Positions 10,117-18,733 are shown, counted from the first letter of the stretch. The stretch: 36,292 bases of DNA from JBBDWJ01 sp040902925 (GCA_040902925.1 JBBDWJ010000127.1:1-36292), one strand, 5' to 3'. The notes: generated from the letters alone by a model not told the origin. Numbers and translations are program-made.

Positions 10117-11059
10117 GCTGCGCCTCCCGAAGCGGCTTGGGCATGGCGCGGCGGCCTAGCGCTTTCAGCAGCAGCACGCCCTTGGCGGCTTTGCCGATCA
10201 CGGGCCGTTGAGCGATAACATCGTAGTTCTGGGCGGCGATGCGATCGAGGATCGCCATGCCGCCGCGGCTAAACAAATCCAAGTCCACCGCGAGGCGTCG
10301 ATCGACGCTATCGACCAGCGGCAGCCCCTTGAGGAACAGTTCGCGCGCGCGGCCGCCAAGATCTTTCAGCACGGCTCGAAACGGCTCGCTGGCCTGGCCT
10401 TGCGCGATGTCGCGTTCCAAAGCCTCGACAGAATAGCGATGTTTCGCCATGGCGTCGAGCGGAATGTAGACGCGGCCTTTTTCCCAGTCGCGCCCGACGT
10501 CCTGCCAGTGATTGGCGAGCTGCAGCGCCGTACAGGTGAAATCCGACAACTCGCGGCGCTGGTCATCGGTGTAGCCGCAAAGGTGCAGCACCAGCCGGCC
10601 GACCGGATTCGCCGAGTAGACGCAGTATTCGAGCAACTGATCCCAGCTCTGGTAGCGTGTGACCGTCTGATCTTGCACGAAGGCGTGAATCAAATCCGCG
10701 AACGGCTGCTGGGGCATGCCGAAGCGCTCGACCGTCGTGCGCAGGGCCACAAAAACGGGGTGCCGGGCTTCGCCAGCGTACATCGCCGCCAGCCCCAGCC
10801 GCCACTCCTCGAGCAATTCCAGGCTGCGCAGCGGATCGCCAATCTCGTCGCCGAGATCATCGGCCCAACGGCAGAAGGCGTAGAGGTTATAGAAGTCCTG
10901 GTGCAAACGGCGGGGAAGCAGAAAACTCGCGACGTGAAAATTCTCGTAGTGCGACCGCGCAAGCCAGCGCGTGTAGGCGAGCGATTCATCGAGCGGCCAC
11001 GGATCGGCGCCGGCGCCGTTGTAGACAACGTAGTCGGCGGGTAAGAGGAAGCGGCGCAC
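10103..11059 (-). CDS. hpnC: Hydroxysqualene synthase HpnC
   Basis: This squalene/phytoene synthase-family enzyme (~318 residues from the GTG at 11059) converts presqualene diphosphate to hydroxysqualene. It carries SHYENFHVASFLLP, CRWADDLGDE (first Asp motif) and HWQDVGRDWEKGRVYIP (second motif), the pattern of HpnC. The frame stays open up to 11341, which would give 412 residues, but that extension lies inside the upstream dehydrogenase gene and is Arg/Pro/Ser-rich without homology. I therefore place the start at the in-frame GTG just beyond that gene's stop. No strong Shine-Dalgarno is visible, so the start is uncertain by tens of residues. The 3' end overlaps hpnD. Confidence 0.88.
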   Translation of the reverse strand: MRRFLLPADYVVYNGAGADPWPLDESLAYTRWLARSHYENFHVASFLLPRRLHQDFYNLYAFCRWADDLGDEIGDPLRSLELLEEWRLGLAAMYAGEARHPVFVALRTTVERFGMPQQPFADLIHAFVQDQTVTRYQSWDQLLEYCVYSANPVGRLVLHLCGYTDDQRRELSDFTCTALQLANHWQDVGRDWEKGRVYIPLDAMAKHRYSVEALERDIAQGQASEPFRAVLKDLGGRARELFLKGLPLVDSVDRRLAVDLDLFSRGGMAILDRIAAQNYDVIAQRPVIGKAAKGVLLLKALGRRAMPKPLREAQHAYR

Positions 11060-11112
11060 GGCTATTTGCTTTGAGAGACGCTCAACCTCCCGTGAAACCG
11101 TCTCGGACAGCG

Positions 11113-12165
11113 TTACTTCGCCCAGGGAAGGATCGCTGTTTTCAAGTGCCCGTTGTGGCTCATCATGTGCTGAAAGACTTCGAGCAACTTCGTCAGCGGG
11201 GCGTCGTTGATGACGAAATCCGACGCTTGAATCTGCCGCCGGCTCACCAGGTCGAGCGCCTGCCGGATGTGGCGGGGCGTGTGATGGAAGCTCGATTTCA
11301 GGTTGATCTCGGAGTAGTGAATCTGAGACGTATCTAGACAAACCTGGCTGTCGCGCGGGCAGCCGCCGAAGAAATTCACCGTGCCGCCGCTGCGTACCAT
11401 CTGCATCGCCGCGCGCCAGGCGTGCGGGGAGCCGACCGCTTCAATGACGACATCGGCGCCGCGCCCGTCCTCGGTGCAGCGGCGAACCGAGTCCACCGCG
11501 TCATCGTCGGGACTCGATGTGATGAGATACTCCGCGCCCATGCTCTCGGCGCGGGCAAGCTGCGTGGGACGCCGGCCGACTGCGATCACGCGCGCTCCCG
11601 CCAGTTTCGCCAAACGCACAAACATCAAACCGATCGGGCCCAAGCCAATGACGGCGACCGTATCGCCTTCGGCAAGCTCTGTCTCTTCCAGCCCTCGGAG
11701 CACACACGCCAGCGGCTCCACCATCGCCGCCTCGCGGTAATCCACGTCGTCGGGAATCTGGTGCGTATTGCACTCGACGATGCGGCCGGGAATGCGGACA
11801 TACTCGGCGTAGGCGCCGTTGTTGAACAGCAGATGCTCGCAAAGGTTCTCGCGGTTGCGGCGGCAGAAGAAGCAATCGAAACACGGCGCCGAGTTGGCGG
11901 CTACGACGCGTTGGCCGACCTCGAAGCCACTGACCTTCGAACCCAGCGCGACGATGTCGCCGGCCAGCTCATGGCCCAGCACGGCGGGCGGCTGAATCAT
12001 CCGGGCGTGGTGCCCGCGGCGAAAGACTTTCAGGTCGGTCCCGCAAGTAAGAGCAACCTGCACCTTCACCAGAAGGTCGGTGGGTCCGGGTTCGGGCACG
12101 GCTACCGGCTCGACCCGGAGTTCCTCTTTGCCGTGGAGAACGGCGCCCAGCATTGTCTCTTTCAA
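11113..12165 (-). CDS. Zinc-dependent medium-chain alcohol dehydrogenase (hopanoid-locus ADH 1)
   Basis: This 350-residue MDR oxidoreductase has catalytic zinc ligands C41 (TCGTD), H65 and E66 (GHE). Its structural zinc site is C95, C98, C101 and C109. The cofactor-binding motif IGLGPIGLM falls mid-protein and continues with a Rossmann fold. It resembles sorbitol/threonine dehydrogenase-type enzymes that interconvert polyol or secondary alcohols and carbonyls with NAD(P). Its place between hpnG and hpnC, 5 bp after a second ADH, suggests a hopanoid side-chain reaction, possibly reduction of ribosylhopane. That is inference. The start shown is TTG at 12165 with GAGG eight bases upstream. ATG at 12153 is an alternative that gives the usual family N-terminus. 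Confidence 0.87.
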   Translation of the reverse strand: MKETMLGAVLHGKEELRVEPVAVPEPGPTDLLVKVQVALTCGTDLKVFRRGHHARMIQPPAVLGHELAGDIVALGSKVSGFEVGQRVVAANSAPCFDCFFCRRNRENLCEHLLFNNGAYAEYVRIPGRIVECNTHQIPDDVDYREAAMVEPLACVLRGLEETELAEGDTVAVIGLGPIGLMFVRLAKLAGARVIAVGRRPTQLARAESMGAEYLITSSPDDDAVDSVRRCTEDGRGADVVIEAVGSPHAWRAAMQMVRSGGTVNFFGGCPRDSQVCLDTSQIHYSEINLKSSFHHTPRHIRQALDLVSRRQIQASDFVINDAPLTKLLEVFQHMMSHNGHLKTAILPWAK

Positions 12166-12170
12166 TGTCG

Positions 12171-13256
12171 TTACCTCTGCGGATGCACGATCAGCTTCAA
12201 CGACCCGTTCGTCGGGTGGCAGGCGATCCGCATACCCTGCTCCATTTCCTCGAGCGGCAGCCTGTGCGAGATCAGATCTTCGACCGGGAACTGCTTTTCC
12301 CAGACAATGTCGGCCGACTCCTGTTGCAAGTCGACGGACGCGCTATAGGACCCGAAAAGGGTCCTCTCGGCTACGCAAATACTGGCACCGGCCAGCGTGA
12401 AGGCCTCCTGGACCGACGTCTGCGCAAACAACAAGATACGCGCGCCCGGCCGCGATGCATCCACGGCCTGCTCGACGATGTTCGGAGCCGAGGTCGCCAC
12501 GATCACAACATCGGCGCCCCGCCCTTCCGTTACCGCGCGCATCGCCGCGCTCACGTCGGTGTCGCCTGGGTCCCAGGCCTCCTGCGCACCGAGGCGGCGC
12601 GAAGCGTCGAGCCGCGCAGGGATCCTATCCGTCGCGTACAAGCCTTCGATCCCGCTACGCCGCAGCAGCATCGTGAACAGCAGCCCGATGGGACCCTGCC
12701 CCAGAATCAATACCGTCTCATCGGTCCGGACCGCCGCCTTCGCCAAGGCCTTCAAACACGTATTGACCGGCTCGACGAAACTGGCGCGGTCAAAGCTAAC
12801 GTCATCCGGAAGCTTCACTACGCCGCGCCGGACCACCCAGTCCATCACGCGAACATACTGCGCGAAACCGCCGCCCGCCGGCTCAAAGCCGGCCGTGATG
12901 CCAACGCGCTTGTAGGTGGCGCACTGCGCGTAGTCCCCGCGGCGGCAGTAGAAACATTGCTGGCAGGGGATATGGTGAAACAGGCAGACTCTATCGCCGG
13001 GAACGAACCCCGCAACCTCTGCCCCGGCCGCCACCACCACCCCTGCGGTTTCATGCCCGTAAACTCGCGGCGGAGGAAGCAGATCGTATTGAATCTTCTT
13101 GAGATCAGTATGGCATATGCCGCAGGCCTCGACCCGCACCAACAGCTCGCCGCGTCCGATGACCGGCACGGGGATCTGTTCGACGCTGACCCGGCTCTGG
13201 CCGCGATACACGCTCGCGGACATGTACTCGGGAATCGCCGGGGGGGAAGCGCTCAT
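12171..13256 (-). CDS. Zinc-dependent medium-chain alcohol dehydrogenase (hopanoid-locus ADH 2)
   Basis: This 361-residue MDR dehydrogenase is only distantly similar to its neighbour. Catalytic zinc residues are C48 (GICHTDL), H68 and E69. Structural zinc cysteines are C98, C101, C104 and C112. The nucleotide-binding motif is LGQGPIGLL. All zinc ligands are intact, so it should be active. It starts 7 bp after hpnG and ends 5 bp before ADH 1, so all three are probably one transcript. An ATG at 13223 gives the more typical N-terminus MSASVYRG and may be the true start. The substrate is unknown. A redox step on the C5 side chain of hopanoids is suggested by position alone. Confidence 0.87.
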   Translation of the reverse strand: MSASPPAIPEYMSASVYRGQSRVSVEQIPVPVIGRGELLVRVEACGICHTDLKKIQYDLLPPPRVYGHETAGVVVAAGAEVAGFVPGDRVCLFHHIPCQQCFYCRRGDYAQCATYKRVGITAGFEPAGGGFAQYVRVMDWVVRRGVVKLPDDVSFDRASFVEPVNTCLKALAKAAVRTDETVLILGQGPIGLLFTMLLRRSGIEGLYATDRIPARLDASRRLGAQEAWDPGDTDVSAAMRAVTEGRGADVVIVATSAPNIVEQAVDASRPGARILLFAQTSVQEAFTLAGASICVAERTLFGSYSASVDLQQESADIVWEKQFPVEDLISHRLPLEEMEQGMRIACHPTNGSLKLIVHPQR

Positions 13257-13263
13257 GGTCGGC

Positions 13264-13983
13264 TCAGATTGGGAAGCGGCACTGCTCGATGAAGGCGGCC
13301 AGATTCCGGGACGCTTTGTCGGCGGCCCGTTTCAGCTCCATCAGGTGCCGCCAACGCCGGGGACTGATCCCCGCCTGGGCGGCAATGCGCCATCCGGAAA
13401 ATGTTCCGTCCGGGCGCCGGGCGGCGTTGAAATCCACCTCGAACGACGTGCGGGCGTCGTCGCTGATGGCGCGAACGCAATAGAACGGCAGTCGCCGGGC
13501 TTGTGCGGCCTTGGCCAGCGCCGCCGCCTCCATGTCCACGGCGTCAGCTCCCATTTCGCGCAAACGCGCTTTGGCGGCCGCGTCTTGCGCGACCGAATCG
13601 ACCGTCACCAGACGGCCGTGGGCCGACGACTCGGCACACTCCGGTAACTTTACAGAATACTCCACTCCGGCGCTAAACTCTAGCACCGTTTCGGCCAGGA
13701 AGACGTCGCCCACCCGCAGCCCGGGGTCCAATCCGCCGGCGAAACCTGTCGAAACCACGGCGGATACCGACCCAATCCGGCAGACCTGGTCCAGCGCCGC
13801 AAGGGCGTTCGAGCGGCCGGGACCGTTAGCCGCCAGCAGCACTTGCACGCCGTTAAAAACCCCGGTCGCGGCCCAGCGCACGCCGATCGTGGCGGGCCGC
13901 AGGCTCCAGCGCGAGCGGTCGAAGCCGGCGAATTCGCGCCGGTCGGCCGCGATCATTAGCAGTAATGGTGTTTCCGGAACCAC
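13264..13983 (-). CDS. hpnG: Hopanoid-associated nucleoside phosphorylase HpnG
   Basis: This 239-residue protein has the purine nucleoside phosphorylase/MTA-nucleosidase fold. HpnG removes adenine from adenosylhopane to give ribosylhopane (or its phosphate). Visible motifs are AANGPGRSNALAAL, VVSTGFAGGLDPGLRVGDVFLAE (phosphorylase core) and ADAVDMEAAALAKAA, whose Asp-Met-Glu contacts the nucleoside ribose in this superfamily, then CVRAISDDA. The GTG at 13983 keeps the first hydrophobic strand LLLMIAA complete at the cost of a 28-bp overlap with hpnA. An ATG at 13956 overlapping the hpnA stop as TAATG would cut that strand. Order hpnA-hpnG-ADH-ADH-hpnC supports the call. Confidence 0.88.
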   Translation of the reverse strand: MVPETPLLLMIAADRREFAGFDRSRWSLRPATIGVRWAATGVFNGVQVLLAANGPGRSNALAALDQVCRIGSVSAVVSTGFAGGLDPGLRVGDVFLAETVLEFSAGVEYSVKLPECAESSAHGRLVTVDSVAQDAAAKARLREMGADAVDMEAAALAKAAQARRLPFYCVRAISDDARTSFEVDFNAARRPDGTFSGWRIAAQAGISPRRWRHLMELKRAADKASRNLAAFIEQCRFPI

Positions 13984-14936
13984 TCGACAGCTCTGCGCAG
14001 GGCGTCCTCGACGGGCCCGGGCTGATAGCCAAGCTCCCTTTGCGCTTTATCTGTTGAAACGAACATTTTGTGGCGGGCCATGCGCACCGCCTCCAGCGGA
14101 GCTCGCGGCTCCTTGCCGGTGAGGCGGGATGCCGCGGCCTCGCCCAGTCCAAATCCAAGCGCCATCCAGTAGGGTAGCCGCAGTCGCGGCGCGGGCCGGC
14201 CCGACAAGACGCCGAGGGTCTCGAAGATCTCCCGCAAGGTCATGTTCCGGGCGCCGAGAATATAGCGCTCCCCCGCTTCGCCCTTTTCGGCCGCCAGCAG
14301 GTGGCCAGCCGCAACATCCCGCACGTCAACGAGGTTTAAACCCGTATCAACGTAGGCGGGCATCGCGCCGCGCAGGAAGTCGACGATGATCTTGCCGGTT
14401 GGCGTGGGTTTGAGGTCGCCCTCGCCGACCGGAGCCGTGGGATTTACGATCACTACCGGCAGCCCCTCAGACGCGAATTTCAGGGCTACCTGCTCCGCCT
14501 CGAATTTCGACCGCTTATAGGGGCCGGACATGTCTTTGATGGAAACCGGGGAATCTTCCGAGCCTAGGGTTCCGTCCTTCGGAAAGCCGAGCGCACCAAC
14601 GGTAGACGTGTAAACGACTTTCTCAATTCCGGTCTCAGCCGCCACCTGGAGAATCTTGCGCGTGCCTTCCACGTTGGAACGATAAATTTCCCCAGGGTCT
14701 TTGGCCCACAGCCGGTAGTCCGCCGCCACATGGAAGAGGCGCGTGCAACCCCGAAACGCCTTCCGAAGGGTCGAGACTTCGCACAAATCACCGATTGCCC
14801 GCTCCACGCGGAGATCTCCGATGCAGGAGAGGTCGCTGGTGGGCCGCACGAGTACGCGAACGGCTTGACCGCGAGCGACCAGAAGACGTGCCACGTGGCC
14901 GCCAATGAATCCCGAGGCCCCGGTTACGAGGATCAC
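13956..14936 (-). CDS. hpnA: Hopanoid-associated NAD-dependent sugar epimerase HpnA
   Basis: This 326-residue extended short-chain dehydrogenase/epimerase has a Rossmann GASGFIGG at the N-terminus. TSTVGALG and YKRSK supply the Ser/Tyr/Lys catalytic set. NLVDVRDVAAGHLLA and YILGARNMTL are typical of HpnA. Its exact step in hopanoid side-chain processing is unsettled in the literature I know, though it is a constant companion of HpnG and HpnH. The start is GTG. The end overlaps hpnG by 28 bp. Upstream, a repeat-bearing gap separates it from hpnH. Confidence 0.9.
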   Translation of the reverse strand: MILVTGASGFIGGHVARLLVARGQAVRVLVRPTSDLSCIGDLRVERAIGDLCEVSTLRKAFRGCTRLFHVAADYRLWAKDPGEIYRSNVEGTRKILQVAAETGIEKVVYTSTVGALGFPKDGTLGSEDSPVSIKDMSGPYKRSKFEAEQVALKFASEGLPVVIVNPTAPVGEGDLKPTPTGKIIVDFLRGAMPAYVDTGLNLVDVRDVAAGHLLAAEKGEAGERYILGARNMTLREIFETLGVLSGRPAPRLRLPYWMALGFGLGEAAASRLTGKEPRAPLEAVRMARHKMFVSTDKAQRELGYQPGPVEDALRRAVEWFRKHHYC

Positions 14937-14986
14937 GATCGGTTGCCGCGTGGATAGTCATCCGGAGCAGGCGCGTTGACAGGCTG

Positions 14987-15094
14987 TTGAAGAGAGTATT
15001 TCAGCCGCAGATGAACGCAGATGGACGCAGATAAACCGCGTGTTTTCCATCTGTGTTCATCTGCGTTCATCTGCGGCTTCGAAATCTTCAACTC
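14987..15094. repeat. CCGCAGATGAACGCAGAT dispersed repeat forming a long hairpin
   Basis: The core arms 15003-15032 and 15049-15078 are reverse complements at 28 of 30 positions around a 16-nt loop. Outside them GTTGAAGA and TTTC blocks extend the pairing imperfectly to about 14987 and 15094. The arms themselves contain tandem ATGNACGCAG units. A related copy occurs at 16483-16544 on the other side of hpnH. The stem lies 120 bp beyond the hpnH stop and could terminate its transcript. Confidence 0.8.
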
Positions 15095-15197
15095 TCCGTC
15101 AGGGTGTTTTTCGATGAGCGGGACCCTGCTTCGCGGGGCCAGCGAAAATGGTCCCAACCCCAGTGAGCTACCCATTGCAGCCAAACATTTCGCGCGA

Positions 15198-16346
15198 CTA
15201 CGAAAGCGCCCAGGCCAGCATCTTGAAGCTGTCGCCGAGCTTGGCGTTGACGCCGAAGGCGGCGGAAGGCTCGTAGCCGCAGTGCACCATGCAGTGCTCG
15301 CAGCGCGCATCGTTGCCGCGCCCGTATTGTTCCCACGGCGTCTGGCTCATCAGGTCTTCGAAGCTTTCCCAATGCGCGTCGGTGATCAGGTAGCAGGGGC
15401 CTTTCCACCCTCGGATGTTGTAGGTGGGGTTGCCCCAGGCCGTGCACGGCAGATCGCGGTTTCCCTTAAGGAAATCCAGATAGGCGGGCGAGCTGTTGAG
15501 CTTGAACTTGCGGAACAGGCGATCGACTTCGCGGAATTTCTCATGCACTTCCTCGCGGGTGAGGAAGATCTCGCGCGTATCGACGGCGCTGTAGCCGTAG
15601 GCCGGCGACAGCATGTGGCCGTCGACGCCGAACTGCTGCAAGTACTCAAACAGCTCCTCGATCTCGCGCATATCGGTTTCGCGATAGATCGTCGTGTTGG
15701 TGCAGACCATGAAGCCGGCCTTCTTCGCCGCCTTGATGCCCTCGACCGCTTCGTCGAACACGCCTTCGCGCTCGACGGCGATATCGTGCGTTTCGCGCAA
15801 GCCGTCCAGATGCACGTTGAAAAAGAAGCGCGGGTAGGGACGGAACTGGCCCAGACGGCTGACGATGTACATGCCGTTGGTACAGAGGTAAATGTGCTTG
15901 CCGCGATCGAGCGCCGCTTCGACCAACTCACCGAGCTGTGGATACATCATCGGCTCGCCGCCGCAGATCGAAACGATCGGCGCGCCGCACTCGTCGATCG
16001 CCCTCAAGCATTTGTCGAGGGGCATGCGCTCGGTGATCGTCGATTCATACTCGCGAATGCGTCCGCAGCCGGTGCAGGTGAGATTGCAGGCGTGCAGCGG
16101 TTCGAGCATCAGCACCAGAGGAAAGCGCCGCCGCAACATCGGATGGTTGCGCATGCCCTCCGCGGCCGCCTGGTTCGATGCGCCATTGCCGTCACCCGGC
16201 GTTGCGTGACCGCCATGAAAGATCGGGAGCGGATTCGCCGGCCGCGGCGAGACGGAGGGATCACGCTGCCATTCAGGCCGTGGAAACAGCCGGTTCTTGG
16301 CGACATACGCCGCCATCTTGGCCGTCATGGAGATAGGAAATCTCAT
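15198..16346 (-). CDS. hpnH: Adenosylhopane synthase HpnH (radical SAM)
   Basis: HpnH attaches the 5'-deoxyadenosyl group to hopene, the first step of C35 hopanoid synthesis. With the ATG at 16346 the protein is 382 residues. The radical SAM cluster is C87-x3-C91-x2-C94 (CNLTCTGC). SICGGEPMMYP follows, then YLCTNGMYI, and CEHCMVHCGYEPSA near the C-terminus. This start gives the family's N-terminal AAYVAKN block. The frame is open to 16442 but the extra residues look non-coding. Unusually, ~50 residues rich in Pro, Gly and Asn (about 22-72) separate that block from RFPLVLMLEP, where canonical HpnH has only a few. Repeats flank the gene on both sides. Confidence 0.92.
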   Translation of the reverse strand: MRFPISMTAKMAAYVAKNRLFPRPEWQRDPSVSPRPANPLPIFHGGHATPGDGNGASNQAAAEGMRNHPMLRRRFPLVLMLEPLHACNLTCTGCGRIREYESTITERMPLDKCLRAIDECGAPIVSICGGEPMMYPQLGELVEAALDRGKHIYLCTNGMYIVSRLGQFRPYPRFFFNVHLDGLRETHDIAVEREGVFDEAVEGIKAAKKAGFMVCTNTTIYRETDMREIEELFEYLQQFGVDGHMLSPAYGYSAVDTREIFLTREEVHEKFREVDRLFRKFKLNSSPAYLDFLKGNRDLPCTAWGNPTYNIRGWKGPCYLITDAHWESFEDLMSQTPWEQYGRGNDARCEHCMVHCGYEPSAAFGVNAKLGDSFKMLAWALS

Positions 16347-16482
16347 CGTCGATCCGTCGATGCCTTCGGGCGCCAGCCGTTGTGCCAGGGTGTGCCAGGG
16401 GGACCGGCTTCGTATGTTTACTCCTATAATCGCGGGGCGCATGACTGTCCCCGTCCAAGCGCCCTACAGGGAAAAATTCAGG

Positions 16483-16544
16483 GCCGCAGATGAACGCAGA
16501 TGGCAGACGAAACTCATCGGCGTCCATCCGCGTGCGTCTGCGGC
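16483..16544. repeat. CCGCAGATGAACGCAGAT dispersed repeat, second copy
   Basis: GCCGCAGATGAACGCAGATGG at 16483-16503 repeats the arm seen at 15004. A degenerate inverted arm (GTCTGCGGC core) ends at 16544. The right arm runs through the shc stop codon, so the last ten residues of the cyclase (QPQTHADGRR) are encoded by repeat sequence. Confidence 0.75.
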
Positions 16545-18592
16545 TGAACTCTATCTTCTCCATGCCGCTGATGCGCGAAGCCTCCTCCATTAGAATGCGC
16601 GCGGCCGTTGCGCTCTTCGACCGCTTTGGAATGCTCCCGCAGATACGCCTGATACTTCGCAAGCGCCATCAACGGGAAGTATTGCGGGTAGAGGTGATAC
16701 TTTAAATAGAAAACCCGCGGGAAACCCGTTCCCGTGAACGCCTCTTCGCTCCACGACCCGTCGACCTTCTGGCTTTCCAGCAGGTAGCGAACACCGAGCC
16801 GCACGCTGCCGGTCTCGTAATCTCCTGTCGCGAACAAGCCGAGTAAAGCCCAAGCGGTCTGCGTCGGCGTACTGTCGCCCTGAATCTTTTCACGCGCGTC
16901 GTCGTAGCTGGCGCAACTCTCGCCCCAGCCGCCGTCGGCGTTTTGAATCGAGCGCAGCCACTCGCCCGCCCGGATGATGTAGGCCTCGCGCGGATCCTCT
17001 CCCGCCGCTTCCAGTCCTCGCAGCGCGAAGCACGCGCCGTAGATGTAGTTCACGCCCCAGCGGCCGTACCAACTGCCGTCTTCCTCCTGCTGCTTGCGGA
17101 GAAATTCGACGCCGCGCCGCACCGCCGGGTGCTGCTTGCCCGGCCCGCGGCGGCAGATCGCTTCCAGCACCCGGCCAGTGATATCGGCGCAGGTGGGGTC
17201 GAGCATGGCGTTATGGTCGGCGAACGGAACGTGCGTGAGGATCTGCGAGTTGTTGTCAACGTCGAACGCGCCCCAGCCGCCGTCGCTCGATTGCATGCTC
17301 AGCAACCAGTCAAACGCTCGCTGCTCGGCGGCTTGCTGCGCCTCGGGGTCGCTGCCGCGCGCGAATTCCATCGCGAGCAAAACCTTGGCGGTGTCGTCGG
17401 TGTCGGGATAAAACTCGTTGGCGAATTCGAAATACCAGCCGCCCGGCGCCGCTTTGGCATTCTTCACCGCCCAGTCGCCGTAGCCGCGGACTTCCTTGGC
17501 CAGGAGCCAGTCGGCGGCGCGCCTCAGCGCGGAGCGCACCTGTTCGTCCTGGTCCGCCAGCGCGGAGCCCAGCGCATAGCAGGTCAAAGCGGTATCCCAG
17601 ACGGGCGACAGACAGGGCTGCAAGCGCAGCGTATCGCCATCGTCGATGACGAGTTTTTCGAGATTCGCCAGCTCGCGCCGCATGACGGGATGGTCGAGTC
17701 CATACCCCAGCTCGCTGAGCGCCATGATGCTGTTGAGTTGGCCGGGGAAAATCGCTCCCAACCCATCGGACGCTTCGAGATGCCGCAGCATCCAATGCGC
17801 TGCCGCGTCCACGGCCTTATCCCGCGCCGGACGGAAATCGGTGCGCTCCCAAACTTTCAAAGCCCGATCCACCCACAGGAAGAAATTGCGCCAGCTCAAC
17901 ACCGGCGGCTTCGGCGGCTCGACGCCGGAGAAAATCTCGGCGAGGCTCAGCCCGGCGGGCGCGGGCCGCGACTTGTGACGCGCGCCGACGATTGCCAGCG
18001 GCGCCAGAATCGCGCGGCTCCACGACGACATCTGGTAGATGTTGAAGTGCGCCGTCTCGGGCAGTAAAAAGAACTCCGGCGGAATCGTCGGCGTCTTCGC
18101 TCGCGGGTAGAGCCCGAAATAGCTGAGATAGATTTTTGTGTAGCTGTTGCACGCCTCGACGCCCCCGAGGCTCAATATGCAGCGGCGCGCTTTCTCGATC
18201 AGCGGATGGCCGCTCTCAAAGCCCGCCAGGCGAAGAGCGCAGTAGGCCTTCACCGAGGCGTTGACGTTGGCCGGCCCGCCGGCGTAAAGGCTCCAGCCGC
18301 CATTGGTTGACTGGCCTTTGAGGATGAATCGCGCCGCGCGCTGCACGCGGCCGCGCGTCGGCGGATCCCAGCATCCGGCGGCGTCCGGGGGATAGAGCCA
18401 AAGCTGTAGCAGGATGTAGTCGGATTCGAGCGTCTGGTCCGCTTCCAACTCGCCCATCCAATAGCCCTGCGGGGATTGCCTGGCGAGCAGGAAGTCCGCC
18501 GCGCGACGGGTCACCGTAGCCAGATCGCGAGCCGGCTCCGCCTTAGCCGGCGCAAGGGCTGCCGCCAGGCCACCGTTTTGAAAGGGCGTCAT
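16514..18592 (-). CDS. shc: Squalene-hopene cyclase
   Basis: This 692-residue class II terpene cyclase is a membrane-associated monotopic enzyme that folds squalene into hopene/diplopterol. The catalytic DxDD acid motif is DTDD at 397-400 in FYPDTDDTAK. QW repeats are seen at ~39-45 (QSPQGYW), ~94-100 (QSTNGGW), then SDGGWGAFD, EDGSWYGRW, ADGGWGES and VDGSWSEEAFTGTGFP. The last runs into YLKYHLYPQYFPLMAL, the usual C-terminal end. About 30 further residues follow, rich in Gly, Asn, His and Arg, the last ten encoded by the dispersed repeat. They are probably not functional. The gene lies 141 bp after ispH and 167 bp before hpnH on the same strand. Confidence 0.95.
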   Translation of the reverse strand: MTPFQNGGLAAALAPAKAEPARDLATVTRRAADFLLARQSPQGYWMGELEADQTLESDYILLQLWLYPPDAAGCWDPPTRGRVQRAARFILKGQSTNGGWSLYAGGPANVNASVKAYCALRLAGFESGHPLIEKARRCILSLGGVEACNSYTKIYLSYFGLYPRAKTPTIPPEFFLLPETAHFNIYQMSSWSRAILAPLAIVGARHKSRPAPAGLSLAEIFSGVEPPKPPVLSWRNFFLWVDRALKVWERTDFRPARDKAVDAAAHWMLRHLEASDGLGAIFPGQLNSIMALSELGYGLDHPVMRRELANLEKLVIDDGDTLRLQPCLSPVWDTALTCYALGSALADQDEQVRSALRRAADWLLAKEVRGYGDWAVKNAKAAPGGWYFEFANEFYPDTDDTAKVLLAMEFARGSDPEAQQAAEQRAFDWLLSMQSSDGGWGAFDVDNNSQILTHVPFADHNAMLDPTCADITGRVLEAICRRGPGKQHPAVRRGVEFLRKQQEEDGSWYGRWGVNYIYGACFALRGLEAAGEDPREAYIIRAGEWLRSIQNADGGWGESCASYDDAREKIQGDSTPTQTAWALLGLFATGDYETGSVRLGVRYLLESQKVDGSWSEEAFTGTGFPRVFYLKYHLYPQYFPLMALAKYQAYLREHSKAVEERNGRAHSNGGGFAHQRHGEDRVQPQTHADGRR

Positions 18593-18733
18593 AGGTCCGC
18601 TGCGACAACCTGTGCTTCAACCGTCGTGCCCAATGGCCAGGCTTTGGTCAACGTTGCTTCGAGTTCTCAAAACGACGCGGTTCTCAACGGAAATGGTCAG
18701 GAAACCCGAAAGCGGACGCGATCGCCCGCGAGG

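Noticed and set aside
8869..10218. 449-codon plus-strand frame opposite hpnE/hpnD
   Set aside because: Both antisense genes carry complete family motifs. This frame is Arg/Ala-rich with no domain.
11060..11341. N-terminal extension of hpnC (up to 94 extra residues)
   Set aside because: It lies inside the dehydrogenase coding region, is Arg/Pro/Ser-rich and shows no similarity to HpnC. The family start fits the GTG at 11059.
14987..15094. CRISPR repeat array
   Set aside because: The tandem ATGNACGCAG units are short and contiguous within a hairpin, with no spacers.
16347..16442. Upstream extension of hpnH
   Set aside because: The 32 extra residues have no family similarity, and the canonical N-terminal block starts at the ATG at 16346.
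15021..16493. 490-codon plus-strand frame opposite hpnH
   Set aside because: Its start lies in the dispersed repeat and its body is the complement of a clear radical SAM enzyme.
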